Part shown: positions 40,329 through 55,300 of the stretch, piece after piece
Layout of the letters: every line of letters starts with the position of its first letter
How positions within the stretch are numbered: position 1 is the first letter of the stretch
Position numbers and translations under genes: made by a program
Source of the DNA: Hybos culiciformis
Taxonomy: Eukaryota; Arthropoda; Insecta; Diptera; Hybotidae
Length of the DNA stretch: 64,000 nt
NCBI GenBank assembly: GCA_964007475.1
Contig: OZ023274.1
Location: 4,464,001 to 4,528,000, forward strand
Reading direction: 5' to 3'
Notes under the pieces: model-generated
The model's input: only the letters and a program-made list of their open reading frames with translations
Told to the model about the DNA's origin: nothing
Databases searched by the model: none

Positions 40329-43300
40329 GTAAGTGATTTCTATATTTTCATCAATATTTGAACAAAAAATGTTATTAAGTTTATATTAACTGTCACATTA
40401 ATACTAACATTATTGGCAAAATAGTACTACCATTTCGAGAATAACTTAAATAAGGTAACACAGCAGGTTTCGTAAAACCTCCTTGATTTGTGGTTTAAGA
40501 ACAATTAACAAAATCAAGTGGAATAAATGTGTATAAGAGAAAAAAAAATATTAAAAAGAATGCCAAGCGGCCTCTCATTAGTTTCGTATCATTTTTAAAC
40601 CAAATTTTTTTCTTTTTTTGAACTCAAAAGGTTCATTTCGTATTGAATTTTCTTTTACTATGGAACTGAAACTTGAACTGGATTGAGAAATCTGTGTTTG
40701 AGTTTTAAAGGTATCTAGTGAAAAATTTGAAAAAAAATACTAAATTTCGAAATTTTATACAATTACATTTAATGTGTAAATTTTTGAAATATTATTTTAT
40801 AATACCTGATGACTATTTTGTTCAGTAAAGATTATTTTTGCCATATATCATATCAGATTATGTTGAAAGATCTCTTCTTGTGTATGAAAATATTAAAGTT
40901 ATAAAATTGTATTTATTTAATAATATATAGGTATACAAAAAGTTTGAAGTAAATTTTACTTAAAATATTTTATTAAATATGTATTTTATAAGAAGGATCA
41001 TCGCTCATATTTGTATAAATTTTGAGAGAAAATTCTTGCTTTATGTCCAAAATGATGTCAAGTTATTCAGTATAAATGACTTTCTAATGTCGTATATGTA
41101 TAATATATATGTATTAAATATATGTATGATATATGTATAATGTAGTATATACGTATAATTCAATCAAAACTTTAGTACATTATTGTCAGATTATTATGCA
41201 AAAAGTTTAGAAATTCTTTTGTGGAAAATCTTTTTAAAATAATTTTATAATACTTGTGAAAGAATTTTTTTTTTTTTTTAACAAAAATAAATTTTAGAAT
41301 ATAATAAATACTTAAATATACATAAAGGACTTCTTTATTATCCTCTTATAAAAAGGAATTTTTATTATATTTTAATAATTTTCCTTTTTTTTTCTCTCTT
41401 TTTAATTCAAAAAGGATTAACTTGACTTATAATTTTCTCTGTTTTTTTTTTTTCGTCCTTTGGGGCTGAAGATTATGTAATTGGAAAAAAAGGTACATAC
41501 AATTGCAAATTTTGCCCCATAAAACATAAGGATTTAGGATTGATTTTCAAATGAAAATAATTTAATACAGGGTATAACACAAAATTAAGCTTATATTTCA
41601 GAATTAGCTGGAACTTAGGTTTTATAAAATAGTGATAACATAATTATAATGATGGCCCTCAAATACTTCATATACGACTATAAAATTATTTTTCTTTGAT
41701 ACAGTGTAACAAATTTACGTTAATACTTGAAACACTAATCTGTTTTTAATAATTTGCAGAACATAATAACATTTTAAATATCCATTATCGTTAAATAAAT
41801 TTTTCATGATTACAAAATTACATAAAATGATGTATGAAATAAAAATTTTGTTAAAATTTGTTTAAAAATTAATTTTTAATGGATTCATCAAAAAAATAAA
41901 AACTAAATGCATTTTATATGAATTTTCTCTCTGCGCTTATGCAATGTATAATTCAATAATTTTCCTTTCGATAAGCCTCACAAAACAATACATAATATGC
42001 TATGTACCTACTTGTATAATATGTTTTGCATGGCAATAAAATAACTCATTCAAATGAATAAATTGTTTTCCGCAGGCATTATAGTTTAAGAAAAATAAAA
42101 TTTAAAATATTTAATTTAAAATCATACATCTCTACAATTATAGTTATTAAAATCGTTATATTTTTTAAGCCTTTAATCAATATTTTATTTCAATGATGTA
42201 TCTTTAAAAATTGTACCAAAATACTGTGCACCCATTCTTTTGGAATTTATTTTACAAAGTTTTTATATACTACGTTCTGCACATAGTCTAGAATAAACTT
42301 TCATGAGAAAAAACTAAAAGAGTATCTACAAAAAGTACATTTTAGTTTGTTACCAACATTATTTTTTTTTTTAAATTAAATAAAGTTAATTAAAAGTGGT
42401 TTTTAAAAGTAATATATACAAAATAAAAAACATTAATTTTAAGTGAACATAAGTGAAAGTTATTGTTTTGATAATTTTATTGTGTCATCGAAGAAAATTT
42501 GATTATATAAAATATTGAAATATAACGTGAAAATATATTTAATCATTTTAAAATTGTGTTAAAAAAAAAAAAAGAAATAACAAAACAAAAAAGTATGTTA
42601 AAATTTTTTATTTTTTTTTTTCTACATTAAAAGTTTTAAGTACCTCGTTCTTGTAATTTACATTATAAAATTATTTGTAATCTAATTTTATTTTTTCTAG
42701 AGTATAATACAGGTGTACAGGATCTAATTTTCTTCATTATAGCGTTTATTATCAAATTCTATAAATTAATTTTTAATAAGGGGATCCCTAGTGTATCAAT
42801 ACAGAAAGCATATAAATGTAACTACATGATAATAATTATATAAATTGGCACATTATAGATTTATCTTCATGATGTTATACAAAACTTTTCTTTATTATAC
42901 AATTAATTATCTATTGTTTAATATTCTTTAACTAAAAATGTTGTCCCCAATTAAGGTAAAGCTTATTATGTCTATTTTCAAAGAAATAAATAAATATATA
43001 AATTAGATGAAATATATAGATAATATTTATTTTGCGTGATATTCTTATCAAAGGTATATAATAATTATCATTGTCTAGACCAAATTTGTTATCAACAGTT
43101 TTCTTTTAAGGTTAAAAATATTTTTGCTTTGCCTATATCATCTTTTTTCTATATGTATTATAAAGAACAGAAATTTATCTTTACCTTATTATCTTACTTA
43201 ACATAAATTAAAATTGAAATTTGGTTTCAAAAATAAAATCTTCATAAAATTTTTTTATTTATTTTCTTATTTATTTATTTATTTCATTTTTGCAATCAGA

Positions 43301-43429
43301 AAATATACCCAAAAGACTGCCAGATATAACTTTTAATTGGCTAATTAGCTTACTATAATTTTACATGATTTGCTAAAATTACTTTAAAGGAAAAGAAATA
43401 AGTTAATATATGAAAGCTTATGTGTACTT

Positions 43430-43632
43430 CCGAGTGCATACATGCAAACAAATGTAATCGTCCGCAGTTTTCATACTAATCGAGCAGCAATAAAAAGTTT
43501 GAAGTGCAATAAACACACAAATACTTAATTCAAGTGGACAAATTGAAGAATTGACACAAATTCCAGTCCAGGGTGGGTATCAAACCCACAATATCACTGC
43601 ATTATGACGAACTCAATCAGTGAGAAACTAAA
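43430..43632 (-). mobile_element. tRNA-derived SINE (minus strand)
   Basis: Read on the minus strand, the segment opens with a tRNA-like head. An A-box-like TTTCTCACTGATTG lies at 43616-43629, and about 30 bases later a B-box-like GGGTTTGATACCC lies at 43575-43587, inside the T-arm-like context GTGGGTTTGATACCCACC. The usual A/B box spacing of a tRNA is kept. The unrelated body downstream (43430-43570) is more complex than its surroundings. The head is too diverged for a functional tRNA. Exact ends and tail are uncertain. Confidence 0.6.
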
Positions 43633-43728
43633 TATTAATGGATACGAAACTGTAGTAAAAATCGACATTTGAACGACTCAATTTTTTTTTTCATATTTTT
43701 CATTTTTAGCCTTTTATTTTGTTTTATC

Positions 43729-44044
43729 ATAAAGGAAGTATAAATAGAGGAATTAGTCCCATACAAAAAAATGCTAATAAAAATAGTGAAACAAAAAATC
43801 CATATCACAACCCATGAGCTTTTTTTTTTGTATTTTTTTAAAAATTCCACTCTCACAAATGCTCTTAATACTTCAAAAATAACAGTTCTATACAATTTTT
43901 AAAGTTTTAAAAGCTTTTGTGAGAGTGGAAGTCTAAAAAATACAAAAAAAAAGCTCATGGGGTTGTGATATGGATTTTTTGTTTCACTATTTTTATTAGC
44001 ATTTTTTGTATGGGACTAATTCCTCTATTTATACTTCCTTTATG
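43729..44044. mobile_element. Palindromic MITE, 316 bp
   Basis: The two arms, each about 130 bases, are nearly perfect reverse complements. Both contain CATAAAGGAAGTATAAATAG at the outer end, then AGGAATTAGTCCCATAC, GTGAAACAAAAAATCCATAT and CTCACAAA toward the centre, around a spacer of roughly 50 bases. It lies about 100 bp from the SINE. No target duplication was confirmed. The minus-strand open frame overlapping the left arm (43635-43895) is not a gene. Confidence 0.85.
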
Positions 44045-47000
44045 GTTTTTTATATTTTCATCATTTATCCAAATTTTCTGACATAAAAATAAATAGTAAA
44101 TATTTTTTCTTACGCGTTTTATTTACTTTTCTCAAACATTGATGTCTACATTTAAAATGTTTATTATTTTTTTAAAAGACCAAAAGAGACCAAATAAATC
44201 ATATGTACCTAGAATGATATACACAAAATTATACTATTTTTAACAACTCGGAAACGTAATAAATCCAAATATGTATTTAAGAGACAAAAATAAAATTTTC
44301 CAGAATTATTTATTAAATAAAGTTTTTAGGCTTAATCACCACTATTGTTTTGAAAATTGTCAAGGGAACTTTATACTAACTATAGTCAAGCTTAACAAAC
44401 ATTAACCAATGGAAAATTCATTAAAGACATTTTTTTTTGAATTTATTATTCCCAAAATTTTGTTTTAATTTTGCGTATTTTGAAAGCTTCTATTTATACA
44501 CTTTTATGTACTTCTAAAATTTGTTTATTATTCAAAAAAAAAAAAAAAAATCAAAAAGAATAAATTAAGTACTTTATTATCATAATTAAAATAAATGAAT
44601 CAAATTTCCGTATTTTTCTATGAAATTGTAAATAAAATTCCTAGACAATTTCATTGAATTTTCTTCTCTTTTTTATTGTGACCACTAAATAAAAATTTCT
44701 ATTTCCGTTCTGTTACGATAAAATTATTTGGATAAAAAAATAAAGACTTTATTATGTACATACAATTTCCAGTCTACATAGTACATTTAACTATTATTCA
44801 GTAAATAGAATATATTTTTTTTTGTAATTTTTCTTTACATTTCATTACTGCTTGGGATGATTTTTTTTATTTTCTTTAATAATTTTATGAATAAATTTTC
44901 ACATAAAATATTTTTGCTTTTATGATATATTTTTGTGTAGGTAGATGGCAATACTCTTAGCTTAGGAAAAATATACCTCAAATTTAAGGCACCAGAGCGA
45001 TATTAGACACTATGTTTATTATTTGAAATTAAATCCCTTCATGAACTTGAAGTACTTCATCGGTGAAAAGTGCCAGAAGCCAAATATACTGCATTTCGGA
45101 CTTCTAGGGTCACAATGAAGTTGCAGTACGACAATATGGATTCTTTCGTCTTCATAACGTATCGTTTTCTCGAATTGTTAATTTACTTTCGAAAGTGCAA
45201 GAAGCTATATTCAGACCTTAATGCATTTTTATCTTAAGACTTATTTCACGCCAGCCGCCGACTCCATATTATCACTTTAAAAGTTTACGTCAAAGCGCAT
45301 TAAAAAATATTATATATCATTTTTGAACATTTATATACATATTTATATTTTAGGCTTATTTGAGTGAAATAAAAAAAACAACATAAAGATAAATAAAAAT
45401 TTTTTTCATTTTATTCATTTTTTTTCTTTCAGCAATTTTCTTTTTCAATTTAAAATAAAAAAATTATTTTTTTTTTCGATATAAAAAATTTAGCTAAAAA
45501 GAAAATTGTCTTTAGAAAAACAAAGAAAATTGCTTCAAAGAATTTTTTTTTTGTTTTTTTCTTGCGGAAGAAAAAGTGTGGAAAATTTGCGAAATTTTCT
45601 TTTATAAGTTTATTTATTTTTTAAAGTCGGTTAAAATTCTTTTTTATGTTCCTGTGAAGAAGAAAATCAGATTTTTTTTTTTCTAATGGTAATAAAAAAA
45701 TTTTCCCTATCTTTAATAAAATATTTTTCCGGATTAGACTTTCGCAACAAAAAAATTAAATAAATAAAGGCCTTATAAATAATATAATGTGTATGATGAA
45801 TAAACGTATACATATTGTATATACGAACAAAAAAAAATTAAATTGAATTGCTACTTAAATTCAGTCTGAATCCACAAGAAAAAAAAACCGCTTTTCTTAT
45901 TTTTCTTGTTTTCTTTATTGAATGATGTCAATTACATACATTTTCATGTCAGATTATTTTTTATTTCTATTGAAGCGTAACTTGTTGTTTTGGTTTCAAC
46001 AACAACAGTGTATATATTACTAGTTAAAAGACATTTCAAATAGATCGTAATTTGTAACTCTGCGTAACTGAAATGATAATAAAATCTCTTGCTAAAACTT
46101 CTTGCTAGTCTATATATATAACAGTTGATAGATATTTCTGTCTAAAAATTAAATTGGATGTATAAGACGGACTTCTAATTGCTTGATTTAAATGAAAGTA
46201 TGGAAACAAAACTATTTAAGTCTTTTAAAACTTTTTAAAAAAATAATTTGTCTCATCTCAAAAATTTCACAATTCTGCATTAAATGTTTCTTCTCAATTA
46301 TTCCCTCCGCAAAATATAAGAATTTTACGGACAGAAAAATCCTTTAATAAAAATTTCTATAAATTTGTCACACAATATAAAAAAACTATAATAATAAAGA
46401 AAATATAAGGACGTCATTGAAAAGGAAATCTATTTCCCAGTTATTATACACATTACAAAAAAAAAAAATTCATACAACGTAAAGTAGGTATGTACCTATT
46501 TTACGTAGATTTTATTTTTAGAAAATTTTTATATTTGACTTCATGAATAATCTAAATACCTAACTCAATGTTAAAATTCAAATTAATCGGAAATATAAAA
46601 ATAAAAAAAATAAAAAAAACAATATTTTCGTCATTTTCTTTTTCAAATATACATACATATATTTACAACAACTGCCCTAGTTTCGCAATGAAATTACGTC
46701 ATTAAAAGAGGGAAAAATCTGATAAACTGATATTTATCATAAAAAGAAAATTACATTTATATGTTAAAATTTATATATTTATAAGTAATTCTGCAAAGGA
46801 TATGAATGTCGTATTACTTAGTTATTAGGGAAAAATAATTTTTATACAAAGCAATACAAATTTTTTGAAAAATGAAAGTAATTGTAAATAAAATAAAAAA
46901 AACGAAAATACCTACTTAAATGAAAAAATTTTCTTACGGAAAACTTAAAATAAGATTTCAGTTATAGTAGAAACAAATTCAGATAAGTTGCATTCTTACT

Positions 47001-50000
47001 GGGTAAAAAATAACATTTTTGACCTGCTTTTTTGGGCACTATGAAGATTTAAAACTTTTCAGCCCTTCAAATGGAATGAGTAGTAATTGCGGCGATTCCT
47101 TACTAAAATGCTGAAAATGTTGTTTTTTGAAAAATAATTCCCTTAATGAGAAAAATGAGTTAAAAACTTAAAAATACTGTCAAAATATAAATAGAATTTA
47201 AGCACTTTTTGTTTTGCTTGACTCAAAATATATAAAATTTTTGATTAAAATACGCGTACCAGAACTAGAAAAACTTTATAAAATGTTGGCGCTCATGAAA
47301 TTTATTAAGTATAGTTTCTTTAACACATTTTCTCTCAAGAAATCAAACACTACAAATTGTTTCTATGCATATTAGATGCCGCATTTAATAATTTGTTTTT
47401 CTACTGCGAAAATATTAATCTTATTTGAAATTATTTAATAAATTATATATAAATTTTGAAGTTAATTTTTCCTCTCCCTGTGGAAAGAAATTTTGAATGC
47501 CAATAAAAAAAATGTATTACGCAAATTTTAATAAAGTTAACACCACTTTGTAACCAATGACGTCGTTATTTAATAACTAACCTTGCTAACATTTTTTTGT
47601 ACATACATACAATTTTTTTTTTTTTAACATTTTCATTATAGAAATATAAATAAATAGTAGTAAAAAAGGAAATGCCTAAATCAATTAACAATGTGGGACT
47701 TTCATTTTTGGATGAATAAATTAAAATTGAATAAAACATAGGAAGGACTACGAACTTGATAATTTTTATAATAGTAGTGGAAAAAATGTTTTATAAATTT
47801 TCCTAAATATACATACCGTATATATATTTTTTCTGATTTTGCCGTATTAATTGTACTGCGACAATGCTTTTAATGCTTTTTTGTCTAATTTTAGCACTTA
47901 GAAGTATTTAAAGATAATTAAAGACTAGAAATACTATGATCGCTGTTCTATTATGTCTGAGTTGATTTTATAACAACACTTAAAAGCTGAAAAAGTGATT
48001 TTAGTTTTGCTTTGATTGTAATGCTAATACAGTCTGACACGATTTTTTTTTTATATTAGAGAGACCTGTCTCCACGGTGAATGACCTTGATTATTAAAAT
48101 TTTGAACTTTCTATTTCTGGCTGAAATCGGGCCTTTGAAATCGTATAAATATTTATAGAGATTGTGAAGTAAAGGAAACAGGTAATAAAAAAATCATCAC
48201 TGTCCAGGGCTATTGATGTAGAATTTTGAATTTCTTAAATTTTTGAAACAATTTTTCAATATTTTTTTTAATTTTAAAAATTTCTAATTTTTCCTAGATC
48301 AATTTCTGCAAAAAGAAATAAAATTTAAATTAATTTTCATAAAAAACAAACTTAAACTGCTAAAATAAAAAACAGAAATTTTTTTTCTAATTTCGGTTGC
48401 AGGGCTCTAAATCACGGAATTTAATCAAGGAAAATGGCCAAAAGAAAAATTGTGAAAAACACAGTCACAGCATAATATCGTTATTTAGCGTAATCTTTTT
48501 CAAATTGATAGTTTTTTTTTTGCGATTTTTGAAAGGAAATCTTAATATCATCTTTAATTAAATATTTCGTCTTTATATATATCCTTGTGGTATAGTTATT
48601 TTCATTATTGCAAAATTTTAGCTATTATATTTTCCAGAATATTTTTTTTACCAAAAATTATATATGAAACTAATTTTTGCACATTAATTTTATTTTTTAT
48701 TCTAACATGTTCAGTATATGTCACACATTTTTGTTTTCGTGTTTAAAAAATAAAATGATAAATCTGACGAAATAATAATGACAAAAATGTTAAACATTTT
48801 TTCATTAAAATAATAAAAAAAAAAATCAGTACAAACATTATAGAAAATTTAAAAAAAAAATATATGAAAACTCAATTTTACAAAGTCAATGAAATTATAA
48901 TACATATAACAGGAAAATCCATCTGTAAAAATTTTGTTCTTCGCTTCCTAGGCTTCCCAAAATAACATTTTATCATTGTTCATATTTATAATGGGGTCGC
49001 AAATAAATTATAAAAAAAAGAAAATCAATATACGTAATCAAATGATAAACAATACTTTTAAGTCTTATTAAAATTCAATCATATTAGACTTAGAGAAAAA
49101 TTTTTAATCAAAACAAATTAATACTTTTTAAATTTTAGCTAAATTTTGAAATCAAAAATATTTATAACCGAATTTTTGTTTTTGAAATTTATTCTTTTAT
49201 ATTATTGTATTTTGCCATTGACAGCATTATTCTAAAAACATCAGAACAATTTGTAAATAGATTCGAAAAAAAAGGTTGCTCAAAATAATCTACAGGCTAA
49301 CGAACCTGATAAATAAACTCAAATGATAGAAGAGGCTAGAAAATAGAAGCGACAAAATAAATTTTTATGACGACGAGAGGATAGTCGAAGAATTAATTCA
49401 GTTTTCTCTTTTTCTCATTACCTCATACAAATATGGTATGGAGCTGGTTTTCAACTACTTCAATTTTAAGTTTCTTTTTACATACATTTTTTAAGATTTT
49501 TACATATTTTTTTAAAGTTCCTTCAGTAAATCAAACTTTAAACAACAGAACCCCATTTTGTTAATAGCATAAACTTATAAATTACATCGATTTTGTTAGA
49601 AAAGCTTTTAACAAAAATTTTAATGTTTCTACTCAAAATGAAAATAAGATTAACAAGTCAATTGATATTTTTATTTATTTTATCATTATTTTGTAATTTT
49701 GCCCTTAATCGATGTAATATATTTTAAACAGTAATTTACAAGAATAAAATCTATGATACAATTTTATATAAATAAATAATGTCTTCAAAAATCATGTTAA
49801 AAATATTTTATTTTAAATTATCTATAAAAAAAAATAATAATAATTTCTCAAATAACAATAAATTCACACTTAAATCTTTTGAAATATATAAATTTATTTT
49901 GAAATTTTTATTTGTCTTATAAAAGAAACCAAAGTAATGGGAAATTTAAGTTATTTGTATTCGCTATGAAAATTCTGTATATATAAGTATCAGTTAGTAT

Positions 50001-52051
50001 ATATTAATTATATAAACTAATAAATTATATAAACTAAGCTTATAAATCATTTTAATGTGTTATTTTAAATATCTATCAAATGATTGTACAATCCTAACGT
50101 CAAACAACATTATTATTTTACATTCAAAAGCCATTTAATAAGGACCAAAAAGAGTTCTCATAGCTTTTCTTTTTTTTTTCAGACTTTCTTTTCTGCAAGC
50201 TTATTAGAATATTGAGAGAATATCTAGAGGATTTTAATTGATTTATGTATTTGACATTTATTACAATTAATGTAACTCTTAAAAATAAACAAAAAATTAA
50301 ATTTTTTTTTGCCAGCGAATTACTTTATTTTTCCATCGTATTTTTATGAAAGTTTAAAGTGGTGTAATAAATCTTGTAATTCAAAAAACATAATTTTAAT
50401 AATGATTTTTAAAAATTAAAGAGTTATATAAACTGTAATAGACTTTGCTTGAACTTATTTTTATAGCGTATATAATCTTTTAAATTCTTCTCACTGATAG
50501 ATTAAACCCTTCGGTAAATCTTCAAAAGATTTATTGCACTACTTCAAAGTTTTACAACTAAATTTTTGTTTGAATAGTCCAACAGTATTAGCCAATTACT
50601 ATACTGAATACTGAATCATCAATCTTTTTGCTCTAAATTGTTTGTTATGGAGTTTAAAAATTGCAAAAATAAACAAAAATTCATGTTTATTCGTACAAGT
50701 TATTTGTACACATTAGTTACAAAATATGTTATCTAAAAAATATATTTTTAAAGAACATATTATTTGCATGAGCATGTATTCAAAATACATATGTTATACA
50801 TTGGACATATAAATAAATGTTTTAGAAATTATGAAGTTTTTATTTTTGCTATCGTTATTTTAAGTTAAAGCTCTTAAAATAACAGTAAGACTGAGTTAAA
50901 TAAAAATCTGACAGCTGAAAAGAGTTACAACAATTTATTATTTTGTAAATCCGTTAAACATTTTAACAATATTTGTAGATCTAAAAATGTCAGTTATTAT
51001 TATCTAAGTTTTTTTATATTTTCAAATTCGTACATTTGCAATCCCAAAATAATCTTCCAAAATTTTCAAGGAAAAAATTGCTTATGTAAATTTTGGGGAA
51101 TCTGTATAAGAATTTCCAGGTGTAAATTTTTGTAGAAAATACTAACATTTTATCTAAAATCTAAAATCTGTTCTCAAAAACTAAAATAAAATTTTCATAA
51201 TTTCATCCTGCGCAGACTCGCTGTGCAAAGAAGAAAGGTTTTACTTCTTAAGTGTCAACATTCCACAGCTGAAACATGATAAAAGGGATACACCGAATAA
51301 AGCCTTAAAAATATTCGAAAGAAATAAGTCAAAGTAGTGCATTTTTTAACAATTATGTTATGATACAAGAATAATGTTTTTTTTTCTGGATTTGAGGAAA
51401 ATTCAATGTTTAAGAAAATGAAGGTACTTTCGTTTTATCATAACAAGAATTTTATGTATGTCAGAAATAAAATTTTTGTAAGGATATTAAAATTCGTAAA
51501 AAATAATAATAAAAAAGCAAAAACATTTTTATTTTACGTAAATGTGTACGAAGATTATTGACAAAAATGTGGTTTACTTTTAAAATTACTTGATTTTTAT
51601 CTAAGGTTTCTTATTTTCTTTACTTGCAATAAAAATTTAGCATAAGTAAGAATTTGTTAGAATTTGTTTGCCAATTACAGAAAAACGATTTTTTTGAAGT
51701 TATATTCGGTAGTTTTGCCAATGGTTTTTAATTTTGTTTTAATTTCACCAAGGTTTAGAATTTAAATGCACAAAAAACTTATACATATTTTCGTTGTATA
51801 CTAAGTTGAGGGCTAAGCCGAATTAATAAACTTCTTTCTTTGTCGTACATATTACATAAATTTAGCCAAAATCTCTTCATGTTTTCGAAAGAAATTCGCA
51901 TGAGATGTTCATTTCATATTCTATATATACAAATATATACAATCCTATGATTTAATGTATTGAAAATTAATCGGACACTTTTTTTTTCTAAAAATTTTTA
52001 AAAACTCGATGCAAATAAAAGTATTTACTTACCTAGTATAAAAAGAAAATA

Positions 52052-52314
52052 TATCGTCTGCTGAGAAATAAAACAACGTATGGTATTTATACGTCATTAT
52101 TTGACAATAGCACCATTCGATTCCTCGTACTCGATTTCGTAAGTACAACTATTTTGCATTATTCTTAATGTTGATTAAAATGTATTTTTTAGATGAAAAT
52201 TTTACGTTACTTGATATTTTTTCATACGTTTTTTTTAATTTTCAAATCTTTAAATTCAAATTACTCGAAACTATACTTTTCATTATACGTTGTTTCATTT
52301 CTCAGCAGACGATA
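52052..52314. mobile_element. Tc1/mariner-like MITE flanked by TA
   Basis: The element (52054-52312, 259 bp) has terminal inverted repeats of about 28 bp. The left end reads TCGTCTGCTGAGAAATAAAA and the right end is the reverse complement of TCGTCTGCTGAGAAATGAAA, both continuing CAACGTAT. TA dinucleotides sit directly outside both ends, as expected for Tc1/mariner insertion. The interior has no coding frame. TA flanks are common in such A+T-rich DNA, so the superfamily call is tentative, while the inverted repeat itself is clear. Confidence 0.75.
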
Positions 52315-55300
52315 TGATCCCTAGTCCCGCAATAAAAGAGAAAATAAAAAGCAGAAAGACCATGTACGACCATTATATGTTTGTTTTTTCTTTTTTTTAC
52401 ATATTTTCGATATTTTAAATCCGAACTGTATACCTATGTACAAGTAAGTATATGTGGTTTATTTTTAAAGTAGAAATTGCAGAAATTGATTTTCTTTTGA
52501 AATAAATGAAAATAAAAAAATTTAAGATGTCACAAAAGAAAACATTAAAATAAATTTACATCAAAATATTAAAAAAGGAAGCAAAAAAAAATTGGTTTTT
52601 TTTCTTAGGAAAATCATAAAAATTTGGGTTTTATTAGATTAAAACATGCTGTTTTCATATATAGGAAAATTAAATTATTTATCACGATATTTTTTTGAAA
52701 AAGAAAATAAAAAGCAAAATTAAAAATAATTTTTATAAGAAATTTAAAGGAAAGAATATTTTTAAATTAAAACCTTTTTTTTGAATACACCATCCTCGTC
52801 GGCTACTCGCACAACGGGAACATTTTTTTGACATTTTTATAGATTTTACCAAACTAAATAAATTTAGCACATACGAACTTTTGAATGTTTTTTAATAAAA
52901 TTCCATATAGGTTTACCATAGAAATTTTCAGTTCCTCCAGTTCTAACCCTTGTACACAATCGGGGATTAAAAAATTGTTTTTGAATTATTGTTAAATTTT
53001 TTAAGATGAAGTTAACTCTGAAGAATTTTAACATTATTAAACGATGACGTTCTACGATTATTTAGGAGTAAGAGGTCCTCCTCAACCAGCCAACGGTCTA
53101 AATAATTTCCATATATAAAATTTTGTGTATATTATACATTTTTTGAAAACTTTAATAATCAAATCCCTGCAAGCATTTCACAATCCACACTAATTATGTA
53201 TCAAGTAGAATATTATCCCAAACGTAATAGGCTAACGCCCTCAAAAACAAATACATAATCGTTTCCCATACAGAAATTAACCCAAACTTAGTAAATAGAA
53301 ATGAAAATGTAAGAAAATAATTTTATTGTGAATTGGTAGATAAATTTTAGGAAACCATCGCTGGTTATAAATAAAAGTATAAATATTTTGCTTTCTTGTC
53401 AACTACAATGAATTCTTCATATATATGCCAAACGAAAATTTTAATTATCTTAATCAATGATGATGGTTAGAAATGATCAAAAAAGAGAATTAAGAATTTT
53501 CATTAGATGAAAACACCTTAAGTTTATTTTATCTTAAAAATGTTTTTCTTCTTCATTACATACAATATATATTATGTATTTGATGTATCTCTGTACACTG
53601 TCATATACACATACCTAAACTTTTAATTAATTTTCTGTCTATTTTCTTGCAAAAATAAACTTTACCATTAAATATTTAATTTCAATGTTTTATTTTTTTA
53701 TTTTTATAAAAATATTTCCTTTTTGTTTTAAATATTTTCTTTTTGTAAAAAGGAAATGGTAATTATGGTAAGCTGATCACTTTTCGGCATACTATAATTA
53801 ACTTTTGGTATGAGGACATTTCGTTTATGTTTGAGCTGTGATAAACGATAAGATCTGCTATTGTTGAATTAAAAGATTTTTGTATTTGATCACACTTTTA
53901 ATCACAGTTCTCTTAATGGTGTTCCAAATTAAAAAAAAAATATGTTGTCAATTTTTGGGAAGTGTATAACAAATTATGATAGATAAAGGTTTTTCAAATT
54001 TTCCTGAATTTGCTTATAGAAAATCTATATAATAAATAAGATAAATAACTTTAAATGACATAGAAATTTTATATTGTAAAGAAAGAGAATAAATTGAATT
54101 GAATTGAAAAATAATTTTTTATATAATTTAACAAAAACATATTATATTCATAAAATAAATGTTTTTTAAAATATATTTTATATACCTGCTTTATTTTCGA
54201 TCTGTAGTAGCCTTATCATATCGCTGTGGCTGGAGAAAAAAAATGTTAATGTTGAAGGAACCTATGTTTTAACGTTTAACCCTATATCATAGTTTTACTT
54301 TGAATACAGCAATTATAAGTTAGTTTGAATAAAAAACTGAATACTAAAATCAACATAGTAAAACTATATCTTTAAAAATAAATAAATAAATTATTCTGTA
54401 CGTGATTAAAATGTGTAATTCTATCCTATCTGTTAACTTAAATAAAATAACAAAATTTAAGATAAATACATGTTAATGGAATTACAACAAAAAACTAGGA
54501 AACTATGCAGATTTTTTTTTTATGATTAATCTTGAACTATAAAATTGTGAAACCAGGTTCACAGCCGTGAAACACCTTTTTTCTATTTTTCATGAAACCA
54601 GGTTGGGAATAATATAATAGACAAGTTCGTACCATGAAAGTATTTTCCAACGAAATTGTCAATCATTATTATCGGTTTTCTGTTTTGGAAATTCAAATCA
54701 TTACAGGTACTTAGTTAAGTCTGAGTTGATTTTATGCTGATTTTATGCCAAAGGTCACGTGTACAGTGGACCAGAATAATAATTTTATTATTAAAGTATA
54801 TTATTAAAGGTATTTTGAACCAAAACGAAATCTCAAAAGAAATAAAACCTACAATTTTTGATTAAATTTAACTTTAGAAGCTGGCTTAAAATTACATGGC
54901 TTAAAATTACATGGCTAACTTATTGTTCTTTTACAAAAATTTAAATTACATTTTTATCTAACAAACATACATTTTGAGAAGTTTATACACACACATAGTT
55001 TTCTAAGAAAATTTAAATGGTATTTCTTTTATATTACGATATTTAATTAATCTAAATGTTATAGTCATTTAATTATTTTAAGTTCAATTAAACAAATTAA
55101 GATATTCGGATAATATATTTATTTTCATTTATATCTATTAATTATTTCCTATTTTTCATCCTATCATATGAGATAATAACTTGATGTTATTACTATTCAT
55201 TAGGAAAAATATATACTATTTAATGAAGTCGATAAAAATGGACGATAAAATTATTACTCTAAAACGTGAAGAGTGTTTAACATGTTAGTGAAGCCGGAAA

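Noticed and set aside
43570..43632. Functional tRNA gene on the minus strand
   Set aside because: A and B boxes are present, but the arms are too diverged to form a proper acceptor stem; a SINE head fits better.
43635..43895. 86-codon minus-strand open frame
   Set aside because: It lies across the edge of a palindromic MITE and ends next to a SINE; no protein family resembled.
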